NCBI GenBank assembly: GCA_027491195.1
Contig: JAIXWQ010000008.1
Span: 310,001-374,000 of the forward strand
Reading direction: 5' to 3'
DNA: 64,000 nt
Source: Cytophagaceae bacterium
Lineage (GTDB): Bacteria; Bacteroidota; Bacteroidia; Cytophagales; Spirosomataceae
Positions 1-8,660 of this stretch are shown piece by piece. Every line of letters begins with the position of its first letter. Position 1 is the stretch's first letter. The position numbers were made by a program, and so were the translations under genes. The notes under the pieces were generated by a model. The model was not told where the DNA came from. It ran no database searches and worked only from the letters and a program-made list of their open reading frames with translations.

Positions 1-416
1 CAAATAAAGGTCTTGCTCCTAAACCCTTCAAGCAAATTGCTTCTGGTGGTGAGATGAGCCGCTTGATGTTATCCATCAAACATTTATTAGCTAAGAAAAG
101 AGTGCTACCTACCCTCATTCTCGACGAAATCGATACAGGTGTTTCGGGTGAGATTGCGATCAAAATGGGCCAAATGCTCAGCCAAATGGGACAAGGTCAC
201 CAAATTATTGCCATCACCCACCTGCCTCAAATCGCTGCCGCGGGATCCAAGCACTGGTTTGTTTACAAAGATCACGCTGGATCGAAAACTGTTTCGAACC
301 TTCGCGAGTTACAAGAAGAGGAACGTGTGGAAGAAATTGCCAAGATGATCGGTGGGCAACAAGGCTACAAAGATCTATTAGGTAATGTTCGGAATTTAAT
401 ACAGTCACATAAATGA
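1..416 (+). CDS. recN: DNA repair protein RecN, C-terminal part (5' end outside window)
   Basis: The reading frame is open from base 3 and the gene begins before the window. RecN is an SMC-like ATPase that acts early in double-strand break repair. The visible part holds the ABC signature SGGEMSR and the Walker B stretch LILDEIDTGVSG, followed by ITHLPQIAA, which is the usual RecN C-terminal ATPase lobe with the D-loop and H-loop region. The coiled coil and Walker A lie upstream. The stop codon overlaps the ATG of the next lipoprotein gene (ATGA), so the two are probably cotranscribed. The identification rests on motifs that are highly conserved in RecN. Confidence 0.95.
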   Translation, partial: NKGLAPKPFKQIASGGEMSRLMLSIKHLLAKKRVLPTLILDEIDTGVSGEIAIKMGQMLSQMGQGHQIIAITHLPQIAAAGSKHWFVYKDHAGSKTVSNLRELQEEERVEEIAKMIGGQQGYKDLLGNVRNLIQSHK

Positions 417-793
417 AAAAATTACTAGTCCTCCCATTTTTATTCCTGGGATGTTCTCAAGCCGAAAAAAAGCTGAGTGAAGAATTGCAAACAAAGGTCT
501 TAGGTTTACATGATGTGCTCATGCCACAAACGGAGCAAATCGTTTCCCTTAAATCGAAACTTGATAGCCTTTCGACTGGGGCAGATTCTGTTCACGTGAA
601 GAAACTGATCGGCGCTTTAGATAAAGCAGATCAATCCATGATGGATTGGATGCACCAGTTTTCCATCGACAGTTTGGATAAAATGGAGGTAGATGCCAAA
701 GTCATTTATCTGAAAAACCAGTACCAACAATTAACTGATCTTCAAAAATTGACAGATTCTACCCTACATGCGGCTCAAAATTATCGTCCTTAA
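413..793 (+). CDS. Small putative lipoprotein, unknown function
   Basis: This is a 126-residue protein with a lipoprotein signal: a lysine-rich start, a hydrophobic stretch and the lipobox FLGC with the lipidated Cys at residue 14. The rest is mostly helical and charged, with heptad-like spacing (residues 20-110), and could form a short coiled coil at the cell envelope. No enzyme motif is visible. It overlaps recN by 4 bases and the following SCO1 gene by 26 bases, so it is translationally packed between them. Its position next to SCO1 and a cytochrome c lipoprotein hints at an envelope role, but that is inference only. Confidence 0.7.
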   Translation: MKKLLVLPFLFLGCSQAEKKLSEELQTKVLGLHDVLMPQTEQIVSLKSKLDSLSTGADSVHVKKLIGALDKADQSMMDWMHQFSIDSLDKMEVDAKVIYLKNQYQQLTDLQKLTDSTLHAAQNYRP

Positions 794-1379
794 TTTTCTG
801 GTAGCCTTATTGGCATTTTCTTGTTCTCAAGAGAAGAAACTGCCTTTCTTAGGCCCTAAACAGGTGAATGCTCAAGGAGATACGGTATACCACCGAATCC
901 CTTCCTTCCGTTTTTTAAATCAAGACTCCGTTTTTGTTAGCGAAAAGGATGTCGAGGGAAAGGTCTATGTGGCCGACTTCTTTTTTACCACCTGCCCTAC
1001 CATTTGCCCTAAAATGAAAACGCAGATGTTGCGCATCTATGAGCGTTACAAGGACCGCGATGAGGTAAGAATCATTTCCCACAGTATTGACCCAGATTTT
1101 GACACGCCTAATGTATTAAAAGACTACGCGACTCGACTTCAAGTGAAAGCGCCTAAATGGAATTTATTAACAGGAGATAAGGCCGCGATTTATCAACTAG
1201 GCCAGAAAAGCTATATGGTTTCCGCCCAGGAAGACCCAAATGAAGCAGGTGGATTTGTGCACAGTGGTGCCTTTATTTTGGTAGATAAAAACCGACATGT
1301 TCGCGGTATATATGATGGCACAGTGGAAGCTGAGGTAAATCATTTGCTGGAGGATATGGAGGTGCTTTTAAAAGAATGA
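768..1379 (+). CDS. SCO1/SenC family copper-binding lipoprotein
   Basis: SCO proteins are membrane-anchored thioredoxin-fold proteins that deliver copper to the CuA site of cytochrome c oxidase or keep its cysteines reduced. This 203-residue protein has a lipobox (AFSC, Cys19), then the thioredoxin-like fold with the CxxxC motif TTCPTICP (Cys76, Cys80) and the distal metal-binding histidine in GGFVHSGAF (His165), the complete SCO ligand set. The start at 768 lies inside the preceding gene but gives a full signal peptide. The cytochrome c lipoprotein downstream supports a respiratory role. Confidence 0.9.
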   Translation: MRLKIIVLNFLVALLAFSCSQEKKLPFLGPKQVNAQGDTVYHRIPSFRFLNQDSVFVSEKDVEGKVYVADFFFTTCPTICPKMKTQMLRIYERYKDRDEVRIISHSIDPDFDTPNVLKDYATRLQVKAPKWNLLTGDKAAIYQLGQKSYMVSAQEDPNEAGGFVHSGAFILVDKNRHVRGIYDGTVEAEVNHLLEDMEVLLKE

Positions 1380-1383
1380 TAAA

Positions 1384-1428
1384 TGGTGAATGGTAAATGA
1401 TTTTTGATTTACCATTTACCATTCACCA
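1384..1428. repeat. Inverted repeat of 'ATGGTAAAT' words between SCO1 and cytochrome c
   Basis: TGGTGAATGGTAAAT at 1384-1398 is exactly complementary to ATTTACCATTCACCA at 1414-1428, with further partial copies (ATTTACC, CTTACCAT, CATTTACCAT) up to about 1455. It could fold into a hairpin at the end of the SCO1 transcript, but there is no T-run typical of a rho-independent terminator. It belongs to the short-word repeats seen in several chromosomal gaps of this window. Confidence 0.6.
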
Positions 1429-1466
1429 CTTACCATTATTACGCCATTTACCATAAAATACAGAAC

Positions 1467-1838
1467 ATGAAAAATCTAGCCCTATTAATATTCGCCTCCT
1501 TTTTTTTCTCTTGCACCAGCAAAGAGGAAATCCTACAACAACAATATTCTGTTGAAGGAATGGCCTTGTATCAAACACACTGTGAAAATTGCCACCAGGC
1601 AGATGGAGCAGGATTGAGAAATTTATATCCTTCAATTCAAAAGACCCAACTAAGTCCAGAGGCATTAGCTTGCCTGATGAGATACGGAAAAAAAGGGAAT
1701 GGATATATGCCTGCGAATTCCAAATTACAAGCATTGGATGTAGCTGAATTAGTAACCTACATGCGAGAGAAGTGGGGAAATAAAAAGCAAGTTTTTCCGA
1801 CGGATAGCGCTAAAATGGCTTTGCAGAATTGTCGTTAA
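1467..1838 (+). CDS. Class I-type cytochrome c lipoprotein
   Basis: This is a 123-residue monohaem cytochrome c. The chosen ATG at 1467 gives a compact lipoprotein signal (FFFSC, Cys16); an upstream in-frame ATG at 1404 would only add translated repeat sequence. The haem attachment motif is CENCH (residues 39-43) and the likely axial Met is Met81 in GNGYMPA. The LNxxAxLVTYxR-like ending (VAELVTYMREKWG) is typical of small c-type cytochrome domains. It is probably an envelope electron carrier, consistent with the adjacent SCO1 gene. Its stop overlaps the convergent lptC stop by 4 bases. Confidence 0.88.
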   Translation: MKNLALLIFASFFFSCTSKEEILQQQYSVEGMALYQTHCENCHQADGAGLRNLYPSIQKTQLSPEALACLMRYGKKGNGYMPANSKLQALDVAELVTYMREKWGNKKQVFPTDSAKMALQNCR

Positions 1839-2377
1839 TTAGTGGGTAAGCCGTCCACTTGTACGACCGAATTACGTACTTTTCGAAGGGAATAACTGGA
1901 GAAATCTTGGGCCGCATCTAGGCCTACCCCATTCACTAATTCGGTTCTTGTTCGTAATTGAACTGCTTTATCTGTAAATATTCGTTTTTCTACGGGAAGC
2001 CAATTGAATTCATCCGTTTTCATGATCTCCCCTTTTTCGATGTTGTGAATCACCACATGACCGATCAGTTTGTAGGTATTTTTTTGGCGATAAAAATGAG
2101 CTGAATCACCACGTACTTCGGAGCTTATTTTACCCGTCTTATCATAAAACCAAAGTTTCATTTCTTTCGGATAAATACGATCTTCAGAGGCCAACGTAAG
2201 TTGAGTTTCTGTCACCATTCGAACGACTTTGCGCGCAGAATCAGAATAAATCATGTCGATGCCGTGCAACTCTGATTTTGGGCCTGTGTAAACAGCCTTC
2301 GAATCGTCTGCTTTTTCTCGACAAGAAAAGAAAAGACTAATAATAGAGAGCAAAAAGAGAAGGCTCGAATTGCGCAT
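1835..2377 (-). CDS. lptC: LPS export periplasmic protein LptC (lipoprotein form)
   Basis: This is a 180-residue lipoprotein (lipobox FFSC, Cys19) with the LptC/OstA-like beta-jellyroll pattern: GIDMIYSDSARKVVRMVTE, then ELWFYD-type strands and HVVIHNIEKGEIMKTDEFNWLPVEKRIFTDKAVQL. LptC passes lipopolysaccharide from the LptBFG transporter to the LptA bridge. In Bacteroidota it is often a lipoprotein rather than a membrane-helix protein, as here. The gene lies 9 bases downstream of an outer-membrane protein gene on the same strand and is probably cotranscribed with it. The family call rests on the strand pattern and is likely but not certain. Confidence 0.72.
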   Translation of the reverse strand: MRNSSLLFLLSIISLFFSCREKADDSKAVYTGPKSELHGIDMIYSDSARKVVRMVTETQLTLASEDRIYPKEMKLWFYDKTGKISSEVRGDSAHFYRQKNTYKLIGHVVIHNIEKGEIMKTDEFNWLPVEKRIFTDKAVQLRTRTELVNGVGLDAAQDFSSYSLRKVRNSVVQVDGLPTN

Positions 2378-2386
2378 GCGAGAAAA

Positions 2387-3694
2387 TTAGTTGATTTTCT
2401 GCTTTTGGAACCACAAATCACTAAACGTCAAACCAAGAGTCAAGCGATGGTATTGTTCTTCCATCCCATTGTCCGTGATTAGTCCACGACGACCCACTTG
2501 ATACGCAATATTCAACAAGGAAAGATTGCGCAATGGTAAGGCAACACCGAAGCTCAGGTTCTTATCGACCGCATAACTACCATTACCTAAAAAATCGTAA
2601 GGTGTCTTCTCATAGGAAGCACCTACACGGTAAGTCGTACGCTTAAAATAATTTGAAATCGACTCGATATCCGGGGTATATTCGCCACCTATCGCTACTT
2701 TATGGGATGCTGGGAGTGTGGAAGATCTACCTAAATTATTATTCACTTTAGACCAATCAGTATAGGTATAATCTACACCAACCATCCATTTAGCTAACTT
2801 TTCAACACTTAAACCAAAACGCTTAGCCACAGGAATCTGCTGAGTAAATGCAGCTGATTTCTCTAAGGTGTCCGCATTAATGACGGTAATACCAGATAAA
2901 TCCATCGTTGCAAATCGCTTCACCTGATTCGCATTTAACGTAGAATTCAAATCAAGCGTGGCACCCATATTTAAAAATAAGTCATTTTTCAAATTAGCTC
3001 TGTAAGCAAATCCTGCCTTGAATTGGAAGTCAGAATAGGAGGTTAAATCTTCTAATTGCACCTTGTAATATTGGCCATCTGACATGTTTTGGGTAGCTAC
3101 ATTTCGGTTCACTTGTCCGAATAAGTAGTCCATTTGCAAGCCTAGATACAACTCTTTTGAAATACGAACGCCGTTCGAAATAGTCACCTTACTCACACCA
3201 CCGCTTCCTTTATAGGAATAAATTAAGCTGTCAACTCCAAGTAAATTAAGGCGACGATACGATCTCGTTTCATACTCAACAGCAGAATGTGGGCGAATAC
3301 CAACAGACATCGTCCAGCGATTCGAAATCGGTAAAGTTAAGTTCAACGATTGATAATTACCTCCAAAAACCTTTTGTTGCTGACGGTAATCTTGTAATGT
3401 CTTGTATTCCGTATTAACTCCAACCTCTAAATTTGTATAGCGGTTTCTGGCCAAAAGGGCTGGATTAACCGTATTGGTATAGATACCATTCGAGTTCGAA
3501 ACCCCGATTCCACCCATCATCATCTGAGTCACGTTATCGCCCGTTTGAATTTCACCCATACCTAAATAAGAATAGGGAGAATTCAGAATAGTTTGCGCCC
3601 AAACCATCGGAGATATCGACAATAAGAATACAAGAATTAGAGAACGAGACGTTTTCGAAAGAAGGGAAGGCTTATACAAAGAAATGAAATTCAT
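2387..3694 (-). CDS. FadL/OmpP1-like outer-membrane beta-barrel protein
   Basis: The start at 3694 gives a 435-residue protein with a clear signal peptide ending SISPMVWAQ; a longer in-frame start at 3787 would overlap the divergent gene's promoter and adds no plausible sequence. The mature N-terminus NSPYSYLGMGE... followed by MMMGGIGVS...NTVNPALLA is the pattern of Bacteroidota FadL/PorV-like barrels, where an NPA turn follows the N-terminal hatch. The remainder alternates strands rich in Tyr, Asn and Gly and ends with an aromatic-rich strand. It is probably an outer-membrane channel for a hydrophobic substrate; the substrate is unknown. Confidence 0.7.
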   Translation of the reverse strand: MNFISLYKPSLLSKTSRSLILVFLLSISPMVWAQTILNSPYSYLGMGEIQTGDNVTQMMMGGIGVSNSNGIYTNTVNPALLARNRYTNLEVGVNTEYKTLQDYRQQQKVFGGNYQSLNLTLPISNRWTMSVGIRPHSAVEYETRSYRRLNLLGVDSLIYSYKGSGGVSKVTISNGVRISKELYLGLQMDYLFGQVNRNVATQNMSDGQYYKVQLEDLTSYSDFQFKAGFAYRANLKNDLFLNMGATLDLNSTLNANQVKRFATMDLSGITVINADTLEKSAAFTQQIPVAKRFGLSVEKLAKWMVGVDYTYTDWSKVNNNLGRSSTLPASHKVAIGGEYTPDIESISNYFKRTTYRVGASYEKTPYDFLGNGSYAVDKNLSFGVALPLRNLSLLNIAYQVGRRGLITDNGMEEQYHRLTLGLTFSDLWFQKQKIN

Positions 3695-3772
3695 AAATTT
3701 AAAATCGTCCCTTTTGGGAATACTAGTGTGTAAAGGTCGTAATTTTATTTCACATTCGACTAAGTTATTAGC

Positions 3773-3780
3773 TATATTTG
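3773..3780 (+). promoter_or_regulatory. Putative -7 promoter box of the MscS gene
   Basis: TATATTTG matches the Bacteroidota -7 consensus TAnnTTTG and lies 21 bases before the chosen start codon at 3802. A clear -33 TTG element at the right spacing is not obvious. Confidence 0.5.
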
Positions 3781-3801
3781 AGGTCAAAATACTGGATAAA
3801 A

Positions 3802-4869
3802 ATGATCGAAGAATTAAAAAATGGAATCTATTGGGACAATTCAGCTTGGGATTTACTCCTTTTCGGCGGAATTATTGTCATCGGGTTTATCTTAAGACGC
3901 TTTTTCTCCAATTCGTTTTCTAAAATTGTATTTCGATTTATTCCAGAAGAATCCATTTCCATTCAAGATTGTGTTCAACTGATTAGAAAACCATTTGAAT
4001 TACTCATATTCTGGATTTTCTTATTCTTTGCCGTCCAAAACCTGCACGTTCCAACTGCCTGGCACATGGAGCCGATGGATCATTTTGGCCTACTGTATTT
4101 TATCGAAAAATTATTCGAAACAGCGGTCATTTTCACCGTCACCTGGGTCATAGTTCGCTTAATGAAAGTAGTCATTCTCGTCGCACAGGAAAAATGGAAC
4201 GGTGCTGACCAAAAATCCAAACAACAATTCATTCCCTTCCTTAACGACCTGTCCATGGTCTTTATTATTACAGCGGCTGGATTTGTTTTTTTAGGACGCG
4301 TTTTTGAAGTAGATGTCGTAGCACTTATCACAGGTCTTGGAATTGGAGGTTTAGCTTTAGCCCTAGCTGCACGCGAGACGCTAGAAAACCTTTTTGCCTC
4401 GTTCACCATTTTCCTAGACCTGCCCTTCGTGGTGGGCGATAATATCCAAATAGGATCCATCAGCGGCGACATCGAAAAGATTGGATTTAGAAGCACTCGA
4501 ATTCGAGGTGCGGATGGTAATTTAATCTTAGTTCCCAATCGTTTGCTCACTTCACAATCGCTGGAAAACATGAGTGAACGTGATTATAGACGGGCTAAAT
4601 ACACCATTCAGTGTGAATTGAATACGAAACCCGCTCAAATCGAAGCAGCTATTTCAGCTATTGAAAGCTTCATACTAGAGGAACCACTTTGCAAGAAAAA
4701 AGCACCGAAGGTCATTTTTGAAGGATTTGGGGCCTATTCTATCGACATATCAGTCACCTATTTCGTCCAAACAAAGGACTTCGCTAAATTCCAGGCTACT
4801 AAACAATCCATCAATTTAGGGATTTTGAAGGCGCTGGAGAAGGAGAAGATTGTGATGGCTAGGTCTTAG
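3802..4869 (+). CDS. MscS-family mechanosensitive ion channel
   Basis: This is a 355-residue membrane protein. About four hydrophobic segments (roughly residues 12-30, 70-90, 110-130, 150-175) precede the pore helix GLGIGGLALALAARETLENLFASF, whose Gly/Ala pattern is diagnostic of MscS TM3. The cytosolic beta domain follows with PFVVGDNIQIGSISGDIEKIGFRSTRIRG...NLILVPNRLL. Such channels open under membrane tension and protect against hypo-osmotic shock. The ATG at 3802 is preferred over the upstream TTG at 3778, which overlaps the promoter box. It is convergent with leuA across a repeat-rich gap. Confidence 0.93.
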   Translation: MIEELKNGIYWDNSAWDLLLFGGIIVIGFILRRFFSNSFSKIVFRFIPEESISIQDCVQLIRKPFELLIFWIFLFFAVQNLHVPTAWHMEPMDHFGLLYFIEKLFETAVIFTVTWVIVRLMKVVILVAQEKWNGADQKSKQQFIPFLNDLSMVFIITAAGFVFLGRVFEVDVVALITGLGIGGLALALAARETLENLFASFTIFLDLPFVVGDNIQIGSISGDIEKIGFRSTRIRGADGNLILVPNRLLTSQSLENMSERDYRRAKYTIQCELNTKPAQIEAAISAIESFILEEPLCKKKAPKVIFEGFGAYSIDISVTYFVQTKDFAKFQATKQSINLGILKALEKEKIVMARS

Positions 4870-4881
4870 CTTTGCTACGAC

Positions 4882-5060
4882 AGTAGTCAGTGGTCAGTGG
4901 TCAGTAGAATGGAGAGTAGAGAGTAGAGATTATAGAGTAGAGAATAAAGAATAAAGAATAAAGAATAAAGAATAAAGAATAAAGTAGGTATCCCCTGCAG
5001 GGATGAATTCAGGAAATATTTCCTACGGACTCGTTTCCTTAGGACTAACTGCCTTCGGAC
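4882..5060. repeat. Degenerate short-word repeat tract between mscS-like gene and leuA
   Basis: The tract is built of serial near-identical words: GTCAGTG units (about 4887-4905), GAGAGTAGAG units (about 4911-4942), six exact AATAAAG heptamers (4943-4984) and three to four copies of a word like CCTTCGGACT (about 5018-5068). The same GAGTAGAG and TTCGGACT words recur at 17,005-17,085. There is no coding potential. The biological role is unknown. Confidence 0.75.
4943..4991. repeat. Six AATAAAG heptamers followed by TAGGTAT (left arm of a large inverted repeat)
   Basis: The six heptamers at 4943-4984 and TAGGTAT at 4985-4991 are mirrored by ATACCTA (5129-5135) and about five CTTTATT heptamers (5136-5170, two degenerate). 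The two arrays are in inverted orientation around the terminator hairpin at 5098-5129. Confidence 0.8.
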
Positions 5061-5097
5061 TCCTTTCCTTCGGACTCATTCACATTTCATATGATAA

Positions 5098-5129
5098 TTA
5101 AAAAAGGGAACCTCGGTTCCCTTTTTTAA
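5098..5129. terminator. Bidirectional rho-independent terminator, mscS-like / leuA
   Basis: A perfect 15-bp stem (TTAAAAAAGGGAACC and its complement) closes on the dinucleotide TC, with A and T runs on either side. It lies between two convergent genes and can serve both strands. Confidence 0.85.
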
Positions 5130-5179
5130 TACCTACTTTATTCTTTGTGCTTTATTCTTTATTCTTTATACTTAAAATA

Positions 5180-6319
5180 TCAACCAACGAGTTCACGAAG
5201 ATCCTCATCATGAATCATCTTTCTTTCATCCGCCATTAACAAGAAGCGAGTGTAGATCTTATCCAATTCTGGTTTCTCGAAATCAAAGCCTAATAAAGTC
5301 AAACGGTGACGTAAGGCAGCACGACCCGAACGAGACGTTAATAAGATAGCTGAAGAGGATACACCTACGTCCTCAGGGTTCATGATTTCATAGTTTTGGG
5401 CATGCTTCAAGAAACCATCTTGGTGAATACCAGAGGAGTGAGCAAACGCATTCGCACCTACGACAGCCTTATTAGGTTGAACGTGCATCCCCATTAAGTT
5501 CGATACCAGGGTGCTAGTCGGGTATAAATATTTGGGATTAATTCCTGTCGTAAATCCTAAATCTTTGTGAACGTTCAGAATCATGGCAACTTCTTCCAAA
5601 GAGGTATTTCCAGCACGCTCTCCAATTCCATTAATTGTAACCTCCACTTGGCGTGCACCGGCCTGAATACCCGCAATCGTGTTCGCTGTAGCCAGACCTA
5701 AATCATTGTGATTGTGCATGGAGATGGTCGCCTGGTGAATGTTGTCTACATTTTCGTATAAATATTTGATGCGCTCATGCATGACGTGCGGCAATAAATA
5801 TCCGGTTGTATCTGGAAGATTGACAACGGTGGCACCTGCTTTGATTACTTCGCGGGTTAATTGAGCTAAGAAAGCTAAGTCTGCACGACCTGCATCTTCA
5901 GCGAAAAACTCGACGTCCTCTACAAAGGATTTGGCATATTTAACTGCCCAAACGCCGCGTTCTATAATTTCCTCGCGAGTTGAATTAAATTTATGTTTGA
6001 TGTGAACATCGGATGAACCGATTCCAGTATGAATACGAGGCTTACGAGCTGTTTTTAAGGCTGCAACGGCCGCATCGATATCTTCTTTTTTAGCACGGGT
6101 TAAAGCGCAAACTGTGGGCTCTTTTACGGCATCACAAATAGCTTGAACAGAGGCGAAATCACCAGGAGAGGAGATTGGAAAACCCGCTTCAATAATGTCT
6201 ACCCCTAACAACTCGAGTTGTTTCGCTACTTCTACTTTTTCCTCGCGGTTTAATTGACAGCCAGGAACTTGTTCTCCGTCGCGTAGGGTGGTATCAAAAA
6301 TTTGAATGCGGTTACTCAT
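5180..6319 (-). CDS. leuA: 2-isopropylmalate synthase, short form without regulatory domain
   Basis: LeuA condenses acetyl-CoA with 2-oxoisovalerate, the first step of leucine synthesis. The N-terminus has the HMGL-like signature [16 protein letters not shown]; the metal-binding [12 protein letters not shown] and the second signature [16 protein letters not shown] follow, then the HSSGIHQDG segment. At 379 residues it ends soon after the catalytic TIM barrel and short linker, so the C-terminal LeuA allosteric domain of roughly 500-residue enzymes is absent. Short forms are known, but they imply weak or different leucine feedback. It lies 210 bases downstream of ilvA on the same strand, separated by AT-rich sequence. 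Confidence 0.92.
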   Translation of the reverse strand: MSNRIQIFDTTLRDGEQVPGCQLNREEKVEVAKQLELLGVDIIEAGFPISSPGDFASVQAICDAVKEPTVCALTRAKKEDIDAAVAALKTARKPRIHTGIGSSDVHIKHKFNSTREEIIERGVWAVKYAKSFVEDVEFFAEDAGRADLAFLAQLTREVIKAGATVVNLPDTTGYLLPHVMHERIKYLYENVDNIHQATISMHNHNDLGLATANTIAGIQAGARQVEVTINGIGERAGNTSLEEVAMILNVHKDLGFTTGINPKYLYPTSTLVSNLMGMHVQPNKAVVGANAFAHSSGIHQDGFLKHAQNYEIMNPEDVGVSSSAILLTSRSGRAALRHRLTLLGFDFEKPELDKIYTRFLLMADERKMIHDEDLRELVG

Positions 6320-6529
6320 CTTGTAGGTGTTTTATTTCGGTGTGAAATTACAAGAATTCCGTGTTGGAAACAAGGAGATAAGAGAGTATAGAGTAGAGAG
6401 TATAGATTATTAATCTTTGGAATAACAATATTAAGATAAATAAACTATATAAAATCTATAATTAAACTAATTGTAAGATTATTAATCTAAAATGCAAAAC
6501 ACTGGCAGAATATAAAATTTTGTATTTTT
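6320..6529. other. Intergenic gap, ilvA to leuA
   Basis: This is AT-rich sequence with a short GAGAGTATAGAGTAGAGAGTATAG word tract (about 6378-6403, broken by single-base changes) of the same family as the other chromosomal gaps. No gene, strong terminator or TAnnTTTG box was recognised. Confidence 0.5.
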
Positions 6530-7513
6530 TTAAGAGGACGCCAGTAATTTAATTTCTGGAAAGCGTTTGGGATCGAAATTTCCGCCGGAGATAACACAAA
6601 CCACTGTCTTACCCTTGATTTCATCGGCCATCTGGGCGAGCCCAGCGACACTTAAAGCTCCTGCGGGCTCGACTATCATACTCTTGAGCGCGTAGAGGTC
6701 TAACATGGTTTGGCATAAATCCTTCTTCGAAACCGTTAACATGCGCGAAAGACCTTGCTGGCAAATAGAAAAGGTTTTCAAACCTACTTGCTTCACGGAT
6801 GCACCGTCCACAAATCGATCAATTTCCGGAAGAACAACCACCTCAGACGCCGCTAAACTCTGTTGCATAGAGGGCGCACCCGCTGGCTCCACCCCAATCA
6901 ACGAGGTCGATGCGGGCAAAACCAAGGCCGCCCCAGCAGCCAAGCCGCCTCCTCCTATCGCCACAAAAAGAAAGTCTGGAACCTGAGCCGCCAAAATCTC
7001 CAGCGTAACCGTCGCTTGACCCGCAATAATATCAAAATCATCAAAGGGAGGAATGTAAATGGCGCCGTTAGTTTCGCAAAACTTCCGAGAGGCAGCAAAG
7101 GCCTCATCGTAGGTCTCCCCTACTAAATAGATGCGCACCTTTTCTTTTCCGAAAAAGCGAACAGCCTCCACCTTTTGTAAGGGTGTCGACTTTGGCATAA
7201 AAATATGCGCTTGAATATCGAGCAAAGCACAAGCAAGGGCAACACCTTGTGCATGGTTTCCAGCTGATGCCGCGACCACTCCTTTAGACCTTAACTCAGA
7301 AGGAATATTCGAAATTTTGTGGTAGGCACCCCTGATTTTATAGGAGCGAACGACCTGCAAATCTTCGCGCTTTAAATAGATTTTTGCCCCATAGCGCGCA
7401 GAAAGAGAGGCCGAGTATTCTAAAGGAGTCTCTGAAATCACCCCCTTTAGCTGCTCCGCAACCTGTTTTATTTCTGTGACGCTTGGAACGTGTTTTAGTT
7501 TGTTGAATTCCAT
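6530..7513 (-). CDS. ilvA: Threonine deaminase (threonine ammonia-lyase), catalytic domain only
   Basis: This PLP enzyme converts threonine to 2-oxobutyrate, the first step of isoleucine synthesis. The Schiff-base lysine lies in REDLQVVRSYKIRGAY, and SAGNHAQGVA and the glycine loop AIGGGGLAAGAA bind PLP phosphate. The chosen start at 7513 (MEFNKLKHVPS) yields 327 residues; a longer start at 7555 only adds sequence without support. The C-terminal ACT-like regulatory domain of biosynthetic IlvA is missing, giving the length of catabolic TdcB-type enzymes. Its place directly behind ilvC in the ilv cluster argues for a biosynthetic role. Confidence 0.88.
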   Translation of the reverse strand: MEFNKLKHVPSVTEIKQVAEQLKGVISETPLEYSASLSARYGAKIYLKREDLQVVRSYKIRGAYHKISNIPSELRSKGVVAASAGNHAQGVALACALLDIQAHIFMPKSTPLQKVEAVRFFGKEKVRIYLVGETYDEAFAASRKFCETNGAIYIPPFDDFDIIAGQATVTLEILAAQVPDFLFVAIGGGGLAAGAALVLPASTSLIGVEPAGAPSMQQSLAASEVVVLPEIDRFVDGASVKQVGLKTFSICQQGLSRMLTVSKKDLCQTMLDLYALKSMIVEPAGALSVAGLAQMADEIKGKTVVCVISGGNFDPKRFPEIKLLASS

Positions 7514-7583
7514 GCGACCCAAAATTAACAAAAAAAGGGTAGACACCTGAAGCATCTACCCTTTTTCAATCTATTAGCGAAAA

Positions 7584-8627
7584 CTAGTTGTTTTCAGGAC
7601 GTAGGCTACGTACCGCAGCACCAGCTCTCCACATTTCCATATCTGCCATTTCTTTCAATTCAGCATCTAATTTCACACGGTAATCCGGTTGAGAATTCAA
7701 GGTAATTGAGCGCTCTGCTTCAGCTTGCGTCTTAACTGAGTTGTATAATTGCTCGAATACAGGCTTAGTTGCATCACGGAAAGGCTTCCACCAATCCAAT
7801 GCACCACGTTGCGCCGTAGTTGAACAGTTTGCATACATCCAGTCCATACCGTTCTCCGCCACTAAAGGCATTAACGATTGCGTTAATTCCTCTACTGTTT
7901 CGTTGAATGCTTCTGATGGAGAGTGACCATTCGCGCGTAATACTTCGTATTGTGCTGCGAAAATACCTTGGATAGCTCCCATTAAAGTTCCACGCTCACC
8001 TGTTAAGTCAGACGTTACTTCTTTGTAGAAATCTGTTTCAAATAAATAACCCGATCCTACACCGATAGCCATCGCGATACATTTCTCACGCGCTTTTCCT
8101 GTAGCATCTTGGTACACAGCGAACGAAGAGTTCAAACCTTTACCTGCTACGAATAAACGACGTAATGAAGTACCTGAACCTTTAGGTGCAGCTAAGAATA
8201 CGTCTACATCTGCTGGAGGAACGATTCCTGTTTTTTCTTTGTACGTGATACCGAATCCATGAGAGAAATAAAGTGACTTTCCAGCCGTTAAATATTTCTT
8301 CACTGTAGGCCATAACTCGATTTGAGCGGCATCAGAAAGTAAGTAACAGATGATTGTTCCTTTTTCCAAAGCTTCTTCGATTTCAAATAAAGTTACACCT
8401 GGAACCCAACCGTCAGCGACAGCTTTGTCATAAGTTTTTCCTTTACGTTGACCTACGATTACATTCAGACCATTGTCTTTCATGTTTAACGCTTGTCCAG
8501 GACCTTGAACTCCATATCCGATCACAGCGATCGTTTGGTCAGCTAATACTTGTCTAGCTTTCTCTAATGGAAACTCTTCTCTTGTTACGATGTCTTCAAC
8601 AACTCCACCGAAATTAATCTTTGCCAT
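7584..8627 (-). CDS. ilvC: Ketol-acid reductoisomerase
   Basis: This enzyme converts acetolactate or acetohydroxybutyrate to the dihydroxy acids, using NAD(P)H and Mg2+. The Rossmann loop is IAVIGYGVQGPGQALNMKDNG with RKGKTYDKA behind it as the cofactor phosphate-binding region. The metal-binding knotted domain shows the SDLTGERGTLMGAIQG segment with its conserved acidic residues, and the later VEELTQSLMPL stretch. The 347-residue length fits a class I enzyme. The gene lies 33 bases behind ilvN on the same strand. Confidence 0.95.
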   Translation of the reverse strand: MAKINFGGVVEDIVTREEFPLEKARQVLADQTIAVIGYGVQGPGQALNMKDNGLNVIVGQRKGKTYDKAVADGWVPGVTLFEIEEALEKGTIICYLLSDAAQIELWPTVKKYLTAGKSLYFSHGFGITYKEKTGIVPPADVDVFLAAPKGSGTSLRRLFVAGKGLNSSFAVYQDATGKAREKCIAMAIGVGSGYLFETDFYKEVTSDLTGERGTLMGAIQGIFAAQYEVLRANGHSPSEAFNETVEELTQSLMPLVAENGMDWMYANCSTTAQRGALDWWKPFRDATKPVFEQLYNSVKTQAEAERSITLNSQPDYRVKLDAELKEMADMEMWRAGAAVRSLRPENN

Positions 8628-8660
8628 TTTTTTGTTATTTAATTTATATTCTTTTTTCGA

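Noticed and set aside
4080-4571. Long open frame on the minus strand inside the MscS-like gene
   Set aside because: It is the complement of a clear MscS gene, rich in Ser/Thr/Lys with no family pattern.
4882-5170. CRISPR array
   Set aside because: The units are 7-10 bp words without spacers of constant length, and no cas gene is present.
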